NCBI GenBank assembly: GCA_964460605.1
Contig: CAYWPT010000009.1
Span: 1-30,140, forward strand
Origin: CAYFJV01 sp964460605
Lineage (GTDB): Archaea > Nanobdellota > Nanobdellia > Woesearchaeales > GW2011-AR9
Direction: 5' to 3'
Length of the DNA stretch: 30,140 bases
Part shown: one piece after another, positions 22,117-30,140 of the stretch
How positions within the stretch are numbered: the stretch's first letter is position 1
Layout: every line of letters starts with the position of its first letter
The notes under the pieces: model-generated
Told to the model about the DNA's origin: nothing
What the model saw: the letters and a program-made list of their open reading frames with translations, nothing else
Databases searched by the model: none
Program-made: the position numbers and the translations under genes

Positions 22117-22835
22117 TATGCTCTAGTCACCATCCTGTACACAATTAAGATAAGTAAGAAACCAAGTGACATTAAGCTCATACCAGCAAAGTATAATACC
22201 TCCCAATATTGAATAAAGATAAATGCTAAGTGTCCAAGCAAGATTAAGAAGAATGCCACCATTACTAACCATGCATTGTCTTTACCTGTGTTTAAGTAGT
22301 TTCTATAATAGTTTAACACGATTAGTGATAATAATACTAAACTAGTTACAAAAAATACAGGCACTACAAATGTGCTTACAATTGCAATTAATAATACTAA
22401 ATACACAAATAAACCAATCTGAGTTAATTCATGATATTTCTTTAACCGTGATCTTGATTTTTGTGAAACTAAGTAAATGAGTAACCATGATCCTAGTAAA
22501 CTAGCCATTTGTAAAAAGAAGCCAACCCTATAAAACAAGTTTCTATATGTTTCTCCGCCAGATTTAGTGATAGGTCGTAAAATTTCACCTGTGATCTCTC
22601 GTACTGGTGCAAAGTATACATTACCTAAAGTAATAAGCTTGAACAAAAATGCTAGGCTTACTAATAAAAATGAAAATGAGAAATATGCAAACCTTCTATC
22701 TGAACTCAGTTTATATATTTTCCAACCGTATGCACTGATTAATAATGAAATTAACAAGGTTACCGCTGTAAAGATAATATCTAAGTGATTGAACCAATCT
22801 GGTGTTGCGAATAAATTAAACATATTATTTTTCAC
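22116..22835 (-). CDS. Seven-TM membrane protein, probable sensor
   Basis: 239 aa with about seven hydrophobic helices (starting DIIFTAVTLLISLLISAYG and ending LYFAGMSLMSLGFLLILIVY). The order and short loops resemble the multi-TM sensor-like proteins that archaea pair with winged-helix regulators. No enzymatic motif is seen. The stop overlaps the regulator's start, so the two are translationally coupled. Confidence 0.78.
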   Translation of the reverse strand: MKNNMFNLFATPDWFNHLDIIFTAVTLLISLLISAYGWKIYKLSSDRRFAYFSFSFLLVSLAFLFKLITLGNVYFAPVREITGEILRPITKSGGETYRNLFYRVGFFLQMASLLGSWLLIYLVSQKSRSRLKKYHELTQIGLFVYLVLLIAIVSTFVVPVFFVTSLVLLSLIVLNYYRNYLNTGKDNAWLVMVAFFLILLGHLAFIFIQYWEVLYFAGMSLMSLGFLLILIVYRMVTRA

Positions 22836-23003
22836 CTTTGTAACTTTAATTTGTTACTAAATAGTTAATAGAAGTGAAAATCGCGGATTTCTTTTAAAAG
22901 GTTTATGTTTTTATTTTCTTTATTCCTAGTTTTCCTCATTGCTTGGTGACGATGGAAAAGAATGAAGAATTAGAAGAAATCTTAAAAAATTTCAAATAGT
23001 TTT

Positions 23004-25103
23004 CTACTCAAAAGGTACACCTGACCATAGAGTCCAATCTTCTGAAGGCGAATAAGGTTGGAAAGTGAAATTAGGTGGGGCGTTTTGTCCAAAATGAGAA
23101 TATTGAATGCTTCCCCAAGTTCTTTCTTTTTGCATCGAAGATGCGCTCATTGCACCAGAGATTGGTGAACCAAACAATTTCCAAGCTTTCATTACACTTT
23201 GAAAACCACCGGTATCTGTTGTAAAATCTGCACCAGGTTCTACAATTAAATCTCCTTTGTAACCACCTGGAGTATTTTCTTTGATTGCTTTTACCATCTC
23301 TACAATCGGAGCGTTCCCTTCACCAGGAGCTAGATGTACATCATTGTATCCATAATTATCATCTAAATGAACGTGACCAACCATGTTTTCTTTAGACATT
23401 TTTTTTACCATATCTACCATCCATACATTATAGTCTTTATCGTTTTGTTCAACAGACTTTTTTGGATCTTGTTTCCAATATTTACGCCACATGTTTAAAT
23501 GTCCAACATCTAAGGTAATACTAATATGATCTTGAGCTTTCTTCATAGCTTTTTCTTCAGACCACCCACGATCCTTGATAAGCATTTTTGCCATTGCACC
23601 ACGTGATCCACGCAGAATCTTCATAATCTCTTCAGGATGCGCACCATAAGATTCAGGAAACAAATTTTCCATTGCAACCATAATAGGTCGTTTTAACTGA
23701 TTTTTCTTTTCTAACTCTTCAGATTTTCTTAAAGCATAGACTCCTGCTCTTCCATAAGAGTCATAACTCTCCTCTAAAGCATAACGTCTTGCGCTCTCAA
23801 CGTGCTTGATAGTCTCTTCAGTTTCTGCAGCTCTTGTAAACCCACTACTCGCAACATCCCTAATACGTTTGAGTGCATCTCCCCTATCATTAATTTGTTC
23901 TTTCAATGATTTTACTGCATCTGAATTTCCATCTTCTTGAGCTTTTTTTACTCCTTCTTTCAACTGCTTTATCTCCTCTTGCGTTCTCTCAAAACGATCA
24001 AGGTACTGCATAGCAAAACCACGTGCATCAGCAGCATTTGTTTGTAAAGTAGTAATTACGAAAGCTTCTTCTGGGAGAACTTCAATTTCTTTTTCATTTA
24101 GAGCATCTTTAAAACGTCTCCAAATACTATTATCCCACACACTCTCTGGTGCATTTTTATTTTTTCTAAAAAATTCCTTTGCTTCTTTTGTGAGTGTTTC
24201 TGCTTCTTCTTTTAATTGACTCCAACCGACTTGTTCGGTCTCAAAGCGCCCAGTATCCTTATCATAAATAGGAACTGCATTTGTCTTTTCTACCTTATTT
24301 CCTAAATAATCAATATAACTTCCTTCTTTTACTACTTGACCTTTTTCATCAACATATTCTTTTCCTTTGTGTTCTTCCCAAATATCTCCGCCACGTTCAT
24401 TATTATACCTCATATATTTCGCCTTTGTAACAGTTTTTCCTTTAGTTACTGGAGCAAGGGATTGTCCACTTCTTTTATCGACAACAAAAAATTGTGAACG
24501 TTTTTCATCACCCGGGAATGATTCAAATTTTCCTTTCCATTTCCCTTTCTCGTTCCAATCTGTTTCTGAAAATGGTCTATTAAACTCTCCAGTATGTACT
24601 ACAACAGGACCACCTAAACCAACATCTGAAGCGAATTCAATTGCACGTTTAATTTCTTGCAAAGAAGTAATCTTTTGTTCACGTGAGAAATTTCCCCCAC
24701 GATCTTGACCCGCTAGGCCAAAAACACCTACACTGGTGTGTGTTGTAAAATCTAACCTGTTTGCTGCTGCTGACTCACGTAAAGCTTGTCTTTGTTTTTT
24801 ACCATACATACCTGCAGTGTGTCCTTGCCCGGAACCTTTACCCATACCCATGAAACCTAACTCCACTTGTTTAGATCCTGCACGTAATTTTCCAAGAATT
24901 GCTGGCATATTTGGTACCGGTCCAAGACCAAAACTCATACCTAAGTCTCCTGCTTTTACATTAACGTCATTGGTATCATGGTGGTGATCACAATTATGTC
25001 CAGTATGAGCGCTATTCACTGGCCCTTTAACTAATTCATTACCAATGTACTCTCTATCCATAGCGTTAAAGTACCTTGTATCAAATCCACCAAAATCAAC
25101 CAT
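23004..25103 (-). CDS. Very large TIM-barrel protein (AP endonuclease 2/sugar isomerase-like)
   Basis: 699 aa, over twice the usual ~280 aa. Barrel strands with metal-type ligands are visible: MSFGLGPVPN near the start, LDFTTHTSVG, PVVVHTGEF, ISITLDVGHLNMW, MVGHVHLDDNYG and DLIVEPGAD. These match the xylose isomerase-like/AP endonuclease 2 superfamily (PF01261). A ~250-residue insertion (about 180-430) with coiled-coil segments splits the barrel, and a ~50-residue aromatic-rich C-terminal tail follows. The N-terminus has a His-rich patch (HTGHNCDHHH). Sugar isomerase versus DNA repair nuclease cannot be decided. TATA at 25126-25133. Confidence 0.8.
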   Translation of the reverse strand: MVDFGGFDTRYFNAMDREYIGNELVKGPVNSAHTGHNCDHHHDTNDVNVKAGDLGMSFGLGPVPNMPAILGKLRAGSKQVELGFMGMGKGSGQGHTAGMYGKKQRQALRESAAANRLDFTTHTSVGVFGLAGQDRGGNFSREQKITSLQEIKRAIEFASDVGLGGPVVVHTGEFNRPFSETDWNEKGKWKGKFESFPGDEKRSQFFVVDKRSGQSLAPVTKGKTVTKAKYMRYNNERGGDIWEEHKGKEYVDEKGQVVKEGSYIDYLGNKVEKTNAVPIYDKDTGRFETEQVGWSQLKEEAETLTKEAKEFFRKNKNAPESVWDNSIWRRFKDALNEKEIEVLPEEAFVITTLQTNAADARGFAMQYLDRFERTQEEIKQLKEGVKKAQEDGNSDAVKSLKEQINDRGDALKRIRDVASSGFTRAAETEETIKHVESARRYALEESYDSYGRAGVYALRKSEELEKKNQLKRPIMVAMENLFPESYGAHPEEIMKILRGSRGAMAKMLIKDRGWSEEKAMKKAQDHISITLDVGHLNMWRKYWKQDPKKSVEQNDKDYNVWMVDMVKKMSKENMVGHVHLDDNYGYNDVHLAPGEGNAPIVEMVKAIKENTPGGYKGDLIVEPGADFTTDTGGFQSVMKAWKLFGSPISGAMSASSMQKERTWGSIQYSHFGQNAPPNFTFQPYSPSEDWTLWSGVPFE

Positions 25104-25125
25104 GTCTTTTAAGAAGAAATATTCG

Positions 25126-25133
25126 TATATAAA
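25126..25133 (-). promoter_or_regulatory. TATA box of the TIM-barrel gene
   Basis: Minus-strand TTTATATA lies about 26 nt before the ATG at 25103. Confidence 0.5.
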
Positions 25134-25153
25134 GTTTACTTAATAAACTATAA

Positions 25154-25813
25154 TTACTGATACCAATCATTCATGTTTCGAGCATCATCTTTGTTTGGGT
25201 TATACATAACATTAATACTTGATTTCATTTTATCAATATCACTTGCTCTGTGTGCAACTTCTGTAGTAAAAGAATAATCACCATTTTCAACATCTTCTAA
25301 TTTTCTTTCAATTGCTGAACTAATGTTACGTACTCGTTCTTGTTCAATAGTAGACATATACCCCTTATCTTTAACACCTTGATACAGGCTTGTCATTTCT
25401 TGATACAATTCTTGCATGGGTTGTTGGCTCAAGGAACTAATAAATTCTAAATCTAAAGATTGACCTTGTTCTTGTTTTCGAGCAAATTCATGTTCACTAA
25501 TGGTCTCTTCTAAAGTGCTTTCTTCTTTTTCTTCTTGTGAAGATTCTTCATCAGCTTCCTCTTCAGATTTTTCTTCCAAATTTTTATGTAATTTAAGAAT
25601 TAATTTTTCTTCTTCACTCAAACCCTCAAGGCTTGTTGCAGCAACTTGGGGAATGGGAACCTTTTCCTTCCACTCATTTTGAATATTTATTTGCTCTTCA
25701 GCTTTTTTTATGGCTTTTTCAGTACTTTTAATCTCTTTTTCCTTCTCTTTGATTAATTTTTTAAGCTTATCGAGCTCTTGAGAAGGTCCAGAATCAGAAA
25801 AATCTTCTACCAT
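25154..25813 (-). CDS. Acidic coiled-coil protein of unknown function
   Basis: About 219 aa, starting at the ATG 25813; a GTG at 25819 is an alternative. The first 60 residues are a coiled coil (ELDKLKKLIKEKEKEIKSTE), followed by a Glu/Ser-rich disordered middle (EEKSEEEADEESSQEEKEE) and a helical C-terminal domain (MQELYQEMTSLYQGVKDKG; VRNISSAIERKLEDVENG) ending DARNMNDWYQ. No family recognised. It lies between the TIM-barrel gene and the 497-aa gene, all on one strand. It has its own TATA box (about 25842-25852). Confidence 0.72.
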   Translation of the reverse strand: MVEDFSDSGPSQELDKLKKLIKEKEKEIKSTEKAIKKAEEQINIQNEWKEKVPIPQVAATSLEGLSEEEKLILKLHKNLEEKSEEEADEESSQEEKEESTLEETISEHEFARKQEQGQSLDLEFISSLSQQPMQELYQEMTSLYQGVKDKGYMSTIEQERVRNISSAIERKLEDVENGDYSFTTEVAHRASDIDKMKSSINVMYNPNKDDARNMNDWYQ

Positions 25814-25841
25814 ATACACTAAAAAAGCTACTTATATAAAA

Positions 25842-25852
25842 TAGTAACATAT
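25842..25852 (-). promoter_or_regulatory. TATA box of the coiled-coil gene
   Basis: Minus-strand TTTTATATAAG predicts a transcript start near 25821, again giving almost no leader. Confidence 0.5.
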
Positions 25853-25883
25853 ATACATTTTATACTATTTGTAGAAATAGACA

Positions 25884-27377
25884 TTACCAAGTGGTCATTC
25901 TGTGCGCCTTTTTGAAGTTGTTATAAGCGTTCCAAGAAGCTGCAAAAGCTCCTGCTTTATTCTTTCTATACTCTTTTTTCTTCTTTTCTTCTTGAGGAGC
26001 AGCTTTCTTTTTTCTGTCAGGTAAGAAATCTCCCACCATTCTTTCCATAAAGGTTGTCGGTGCAGGTCCTTGTGGTTTAGATTTTTCTTCTTTACCTTGT
26101 ACTAAAGATCTTGCTTCATCTAAATAAATTTTAAGTTCTTCACCTAGAGCATCCATAGAAGTTTTTACAGAAGCAGAAACGTTTCCGATTAATTCAAGAA
26201 TTTCTTCTTCTTTCATTTCCTTGTAAAGTTTAATCTGGTCTGGAGTCCAATCCATTACTCTTAGAGTCATAGTCATATTACCTACATGTACAGGCCCACG
26301 TTGATACCCTTCTTGTTGGAACTTTAAATGAGGTCTCGTCCTATAATTAAAAGTAGCTAAAACGCAATATGCTTGGTTCCTATCATAAGCTACAAACTCA
26401 ATGTCCATCATGCTTCCTTCAAAAGAACTTACTAAATCTGCTGAATCTTGATGTATTCCTTTAAGGCTTAAACGTTGTACTGTTTTCAGATAAGGTTTTA
26501 ACCAAGTAATATACATTTGAATAATTTCATAATGTTGCCACAAATATTTTAGTGTAAAATTTTCTCTTGTTTTGTGTTCTGCATGTGTTCTTTCTTTCCA
26601 CACCATAAAATTTCTTAAATGTCTTATTAAAACTCTGAGTACATTATCATTAAAAGTTTTTGATAAGTTGTTAACATAATCTTCCATCTCTTGACCATCT
26701 TTGAATGGAGGAGCATCGAAGAACAAATCAGGCAGGGTCACAAATTCTAAATTTGTTGCCATACCATATACTGAAGCTGGACTTTTTCCACCACCTTGTA
26801 CTAAATCTACAAAAATTCCTTTCAAAGTAATTTCATCACGTTTTGCTCTTTTTGGAAGATCTTTATCTAACTCTGCTAATGCACCATCATAATAAACAAG
26901 CCTTTCTTTGAGAATTCTTCTCTCTCTTACCATTTGGAAAAGTTCTTTTATCATTTTTCCTATGGTTGCTAAGTACTGACCAATACGGTCTTGTTGTAAT
27001 CCTAACCTTTGTTGCGTCATTCCAAAAAATGCAGAATTTTCTGAAGCTGCAAAGGTATCTTCGATCTTTAAAATATCAGGATAAAATTGTTTGAGAAAAT
27101 CTAAAATCCAAAAATAAGGTTCTTCGATGTTTAAATCAGGTACTTCGTAAACTAAACGGTGTCTCCTTACACTGTTTGGATAACCTGTTCCAAGATACTG
27201 ATCAAATTGACCTGCTTTAAGATATTCGTAGACTTCTTCATTAGCATGTTTTTTGTCTAGTTTATCTCCAAACTCTTTTTTTCTTACGAAATGGCCTTTA
27301 TCTTCATCTAGTTCATACTCATCAGCATGAGCTCCTTTAATGAAACCGTACTTGACCATCAACTCTTGAATTTCCAT
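25884..27377 (-). CDS. Large conserved-looking protein of unknown function
   Basis: 497 aa, not recognised. It is predicted soluble and largely helical, with many aromatic and charged residues (EPYFWILDFLKQFYPDIL; RIGQYLATIGKMIKELFQMVRERR; TLKYLWQHYEIIQMYITWLKPYL). There is a Gly-rich LVQGGGKSP around residue 195 that is not a classical P-loop, a beta-rich middle (MMDIEFVAYDRNQAYCVLATFNYRT), and a basic disordered C-terminus (DRKKKAAPQEEKKKKEYRKNK) ending in an aromatic AASWNAYNNFKKAH segment. No membrane helix. It may act with the two genes downstream on the same strand. Confidence 0.75.
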   Translation of the reverse strand: MEIQELMVKYGFIKGAHADEYELDEDKGHFVRKKEFGDKLDKKHANEEVYEYLKAGQFDQYLGTGYPNSVRRHRLVYEVPDLNIEEPYFWILDFLKQFYPDILKIEDTFAASENSAFFGMTQQRLGLQQDRIGQYLATIGKMIKELFQMVRERRILKERLVYYDGALAELDKDLPKRAKRDEITLKGIFVDLVQGGGKSPASVYGMATNLEFVTLPDLFFDAPPFKDGQEMEDYVNNLSKTFNDNVLRVLIRHLRNFMVWKERTHAEHKTRENFTLKYLWQHYEIIQMYITWLKPYLKTVQRLSLKGIHQDSADLVSSFEGSMMDIEFVAYDRNQAYCVLATFNYRTRPHLKFQQEGYQRGPVHVGNMTMTLRVMDWTPDQIKLYKEMKEEEILELIGNVSASVKTSMDALGEELKIYLDEARSLVQGKEEKSKPQGPAPTTFMERMVGDFLPDRKKKAAPQEEKKKKEYRKNKAGAFAASWNAYNNFKKAHRMTTW

Positions 27378-27486
27378 TAAATGACACCTATCTTTACTAT
27401 AGGAGTATTTCTTAGTTTAAAATCATTTCGTATTTTCCCCTTTAATTTGACAAAGATTAAAATACTAGAAAATATTTTTTTTTGTC

Positions 27487-27942
27487 ATGGAAGAGAAAGT
27501 TTTGTATGATCTACCAATACATGTTACTCGGTATTTAGTACCAAAGATTATTACTTTAGTTATTCTCTCTATTGTGTTTTATTTGTTTTTATTATTGAAT
27601 TTGACTTTGCTTAATGTAAGTGGCGGCGCTGAGAATAGTATAAAACTTGGTGCTTTATTTTTACTTTTACTTTTAGTTATTATTGGAGTTGTGCATAATA
27701 TGGTTGCAGCTAGACACGGTTACTTATTTTATGCTAACAGAATTAAGTTTGCTCATAAAAATGTAACATATTATCATATCACAGAAATTGAAAAGAAAGA
27801 AAATTTTCTAGATAAAATGTTTAAAACACATTCTTTGCACTTGAGTAAAAAATTTAAAATCCAAGCAATTCCTAATACTGTTGATTTACATCAGTATATT
27901 CAACAGATGATTGATTACAATAGACAACAAGCACATCAGTGA
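27487..27942 (+). CDS. Membrane protein with PH-like domain
   Basis: 151 aa. Two membrane helices (residues ~18-40 and ~53-72) are followed by a bacterial-type PH-like (bPH2/YdbS) domain: YLFYANRIKFAHKNVTYYHI and TEIEKKENFLDKMFKTHSL, then a helix. Such proteins have roles at the membrane that are poorly defined. Its 3' end overlaps the open frame of the next gene, and the next ATG lies 4 nt after its stop. Confidence 0.8.
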   Translation: MEEKVLYDLPIHVTRYLVPKIITLVILSIVFYLFLLLNLTLLNVSGGAENSIKLGALFLLLLLVIIGVVHNMVAARHGYLFYANRIKFAHKNVTYYHITEIEKKENFLDKMFKTHSLHLSKKFKIQAIPNTVDLHQYIQQMIDYNRQQAHQ

Positions 27943-27946
27943 TACT

Positions 27947-28600
27947 ATGAATTATAGAAGAAGCAAAGATTTGACCTATGTTGGAATTGATGAACATCAT
28001 ATTGGAGGAAGATCGCCTGGAATAGTTGTGGCTGCTACTTGGTCAAAGAATCCTGAATTAGCTAGATTAATTGGTGGTTTACGTAAAGCAGCTTGTTATC
28101 TGCGTGAAGATTCTCCTGCAAGTGCATTTCCAAGAATTCAAGATATGAAAAATGCAGGTGTAGATGGATTTGCATGGATAAGGTCAAATAGTGGAAGAAG
28201 GTTTAATCAACAAAGTATTATGCCTGTTTCTATTGCTTGTTTAATCCGTCATTTAATTGCTGAAGGAATAAATCCGGTTTCTTTACAAGTACATTTAGAT
28301 ACTTATGCAGCAGATCACCATATGACTTATCCTATTGGAAGTTTTTTACGTGAAAGAGGGATTCCAGTACATGAAAGACAAATTCTCCCTAGTGCAGATC
28401 AGTTGGTTCCTTTAGTAAATTATGCAGATCATATCGCTTTTCGTGTGGGAAATGAATTGAGAAGAGTGCAAGAGAGATATAGACCTGGAACAAATCTCAC
28501 AACTTTAGTTGATTTTGAATTAGTTAATTGGGTTCATCAAAAGAGAATTGCTACACCAAGCCTTGAAGATAGAAGAGTTCTTGAAAGTGTACTTGCTTAG
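27947..28600 (+). CDS. RNase-H-fold-like protein (DUF3800-like), unknown function
   Basis: 217 aa from the ATG at 27947; a TTG at 27911 would extend it into the preceding gene and I reject it. LTYVGIDEHHIGG, SPGIVVAATWS, LQVHLDTY, HERQILPSADQ and NYADHIAFRV follow the order of strand-Asp-Glu, late strand-Asp and final helix-Asp seen in RNase H-fold proteins (RNase HII, DUF3800). A nuclease or related role is plausible; this is my reading from motifs only. Its stop is directly adjacent to the herA stop on the other strand. Confidence 0.65.
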   Translation: MNYRRSKDLTYVGIDEHHIGGRSPGIVVAATWSKNPELARLIGGLRKAACYLREDSPASAFPRIQDMKNAGVDGFAWIRSNSGRRFNQQSIMPVSIACLIRHLIAEGINPVSLQVHLDTYAADHHMTYPIGSFLRERGIPVHERQILPSADQLVPLVNYADHIAFRVGNELRRVQERYRPGTNLTTLVDFELVNWVHQKRIATPSLEDRRVLESVLA

Positions 28601-30139
28601 TTACATACCAATGCCAGGATAAGAAATGTCTGTGTTTTCTTGTGGGTTCTTTTCTTTTTCTTCTTGAACAAAATCTGGAAAGAAAGGAATCTTAATTGGT
28701 ACTGCAAATCTAGTGAATGTACTACTCACTAATGCTTCGCCTTTATCCAAACTTGCGATTGTTCTTTGGTCTTTGCTGAGATCCTGTGCAGATGATTCTG
28801 TTACTGCTTGACGTTCAGTGCCCATTTCCATTCCAAGAATTATTTTTGTGTTCATATTAGCTAGAATATTTTTTGGAATTTCGCTTGGTAGTTGCGTGAT
28901 TGCTACAAGACCAATTTGGAATTTTCTCCCTTCACGAGCAATGCTATCGAAAATGTTTGATCCACGTTCTAATACTTTTTTACCTAATACTCTTGGCGCT
29001 TCTTCTAAAACAATGCTGATTACTGGTTTATCTTTGAGTGTTCCTTGTTTTAGATAATATTTGTATAAGTTAAAAGCTTCTGTTGCAATCATTGATCCCA
29101 CCATTACCTCTAAAGCTCCTGAAAAATAACTAGTATCTACAATAACTGTTTTTCCTTGTTGTAATTCATAGCAAATTTCTTTGATGGTGTTTTCTCCTGC
29201 ATGTTCATCAAAGATGCCCTTGCACTGCAAAATTCCATTATGCATTTCTAGGTTGAGAAGTGAGAGTAGTTTCCTTTTTACTACAGCCATGGTATCCTCA
29301 TGGAATTTTACTCCTTCAATTCTTTGTTCGTTTAATAAAGAAGTTATCCAATTCTCTTTGAAAACTTTGTGATAGAGGTGTAAGCTTTGTCTTTGCGGAT
29401 CGCTCAAAGTTATTGCACCATTAAAATGTTCTGGTTTGAGTGTTTTGATATTAATCTTAAGGGTTTTTGCCCCAGGTGGTGGTGACCTAGGTGTGTAATA
29501 AGTTAATTTATTTCTTGCATCTTGGTGGTCTTTGAGTCCTAACTTATTTCTCCCATAATATTCATCATGTGGATCTAAAACTAACATTCCTACGTAATCT
29601 TTGCTCAGACAATCCCATAAGACCATGGACATTAGATTAGATTTTCCTTTCCCTGTACTTGCTGGGATTAATACGTGGTGTGAAAATACATCTCTACCTG
29701 AAAGGTGTACTTTGAAATCTAATTCTTTTGAACCGCTTCTTAATTTTCCTAAATAGAAAGGATTTTTTGGTGTTGTTATGAAGTTAAGGTCTTCACCCTT
29801 TATTTCTCTGACTTCTGCAAAGAAAGGTGGGAGGGTTTTACAAATTTTGCTCCCTTTTCCAATGGAGAGGACGGGTTTGAGAAAGGCCATTTGATAGTTT
29901 CTTAAGTGATTATCTAGGATTTGGAAACTTGAATCTTCTTCAAGTTGCATTCCTGAGACTAATTCTAAGTTTTGTTGACTGATTTGTGAGGCGTAAGCTA
30001 AATCATATACTTGAAGGATGTACTTTTGTCCTGTGTTTTGATCAATTACTAAAAGCTCCCCTAACTCTAGATTAGCATCCTTTTTAGCTCGCATTGCTAA
30101 TTGTGAAAAATCACCTGAAACTATCTGTCCCTTTTGCAT
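28601..30139 (-). CDS. herA: HerA-family DNA translocase ATPase
   Basis: 512 aa, full length for the family. The N-terminal HAS-barrel region (1-~120: QIVSGDFSQLAMRAK, IKGEDLNFI) is followed by the FtsK/HerA ATPase: Walker A ASTGKGKSN (160-168), VLDPHDEY (Asp-His motif), a Walker B-like SIVLEEAP, and the sensor-type ITQLPSEIPK and IILGMEMGTE. HerA forms a hexamer that, with the nuclease NurA and Mre11-Rad50, resects broken DNA ends. The ATG at 30139 is the last codon fully inside the window; a longer N-terminus upstream cannot be excluded. Confidence 0.93.
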   Translation of the reverse strand: MQKGQIVSGDFSQLAMRAKKDANLELGELLVIDQNTGQKYILQVYDLAYASQISQQNLELVSGMQLEEDSSFQILDNHLRNYQMAFLKPVLSIGKGSKICKTLPPFFAEVREIKGEDLNFITTPKNPFYLGKLRSGSKELDFKVHLSGRDVFSHHVLIPASTGKGKSNLMSMVLWDCLSKDYVGMLVLDPHDEYYGRNKLGLKDHQDARNKLTYYTPRSPPPGAKTLKINIKTLKPEHFNGAITLSDPQRQSLHLYHKVFKENWITSLLNEQRIEGVKFHEDTMAVVKRKLLSLLNLEMHNGILQCKGIFDEHAGENTIKEICYELQQGKTVIVDTSYFSGALEVMVGSMIATEAFNLYKYYLKQGTLKDKPVISIVLEEAPRVLGKKVLERGSNIFDSIAREGRKFQIGLVAITQLPSEIPKNILANMNTKIILGMEMGTERQAVTESSAQDLSKDQRTIASLDKGEALVSSTFTRFAVPIKIPFFPDFVQEEKEKNPQENTDISYPGIGM

Positions 30140-30140
30140 G

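Noticed and set aside
22952..22999. A 15-codon plus-strand micro-ORF (MEKNEELEEILKNFK)
   Set aside because: It has a TATA-like sequence about 60 nt upstream but no ribosome binding site; too short to support.
27911..27946. TTG start for the RNase-H-like gene
   Set aside because: It overlaps the end of the PH-domain gene; the ATG at 27947 directly follows that stop.

Overview
The window looks like part of an AT-rich archaeal genome, most likely a DPANN-type lineage (Woesearchaeota/Pacearchaeota-like). This is an inference. It rests on a family-B replicative DNA polymerase with a C-terminal PIP-box-like tail, HerA and Rad50 ATPases, tRNA genes with bulge-helix-bulge-style introns, C1-G72 in tRNA-Tyr, and TATA boxes about 20-30 nt upstream of start codons with almost no leader. 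The sequence comes from a scaffolded assembly: exactly 100 N (7109-7208) lie inside one gene, and one HIT gene is split by an apparent one-base frameshift.

Layout. 1-1578: five minus-strand tRNA genes (Lys, Asp, Tyr, Gly, Ile). Four of them are interrupted by introns, and tRNA-Ile(UAU) appears to have two. A plus-strand LAGLIDADG endonuclease gene lies between tRNA-Asp and tRNA-Tyr and runs into the tRNA-Tyr terminator and 3' end. 1795-7393: NAD(P)HX dehydratase with a Lys-rich tail, a DHH phosphoesterase, a glyoxalase-II-like metallo-beta-lactamase, an unknown protein, and an APC transporter fused to a methyltransferase. 7455-13040 (plus strand): a small DUF5652-type membrane protein, thymidine kinase overlapping rad50, then an unknown gene coupled to a PIN-PhoH ATPase.

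13073-27377 (minus strand): a YqhQ/DUF1385 membrane protein; a ZIP metal transporter with a small His/Asp-rich lipoprotein; DNA polymerase B; a run of HIT proteins and a DUF1653 protein; a stand-alone receiver domain; RNase HIII, an unknown protein and RNase HII; a winged-helix/7-TM pair; then three large proteins (a 699-aa TIM-barrel protein, a coiled-coil protein and a 497-aa protein of unknown function). 27487-30139: a PH-domain membrane protein and an RNase-H-fold-like protein (plus strand), meeting herA (minus strand) with no intergenic base.

Themes. Several genes deal with DNA and RNA ends or hybrids (PolB, RNase HII, RNase HIII, Rad50, HerA, thymidine kinase). The least understood parts are the 23004-27377 cluster, the HIT proteins that lack the usual nucleophilic histidine, the APC-methyltransferase fusion, and the gene paired with PIN-PhoH. 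No CRISPR array, rRNA, insertion sequence or prophage was seen. No gene-free stretch exceeds 300 bases. The longest are 242-497 and 7740-7973, and each holds a promoter-hairpin-T-run arrangement that could be a small RNA.
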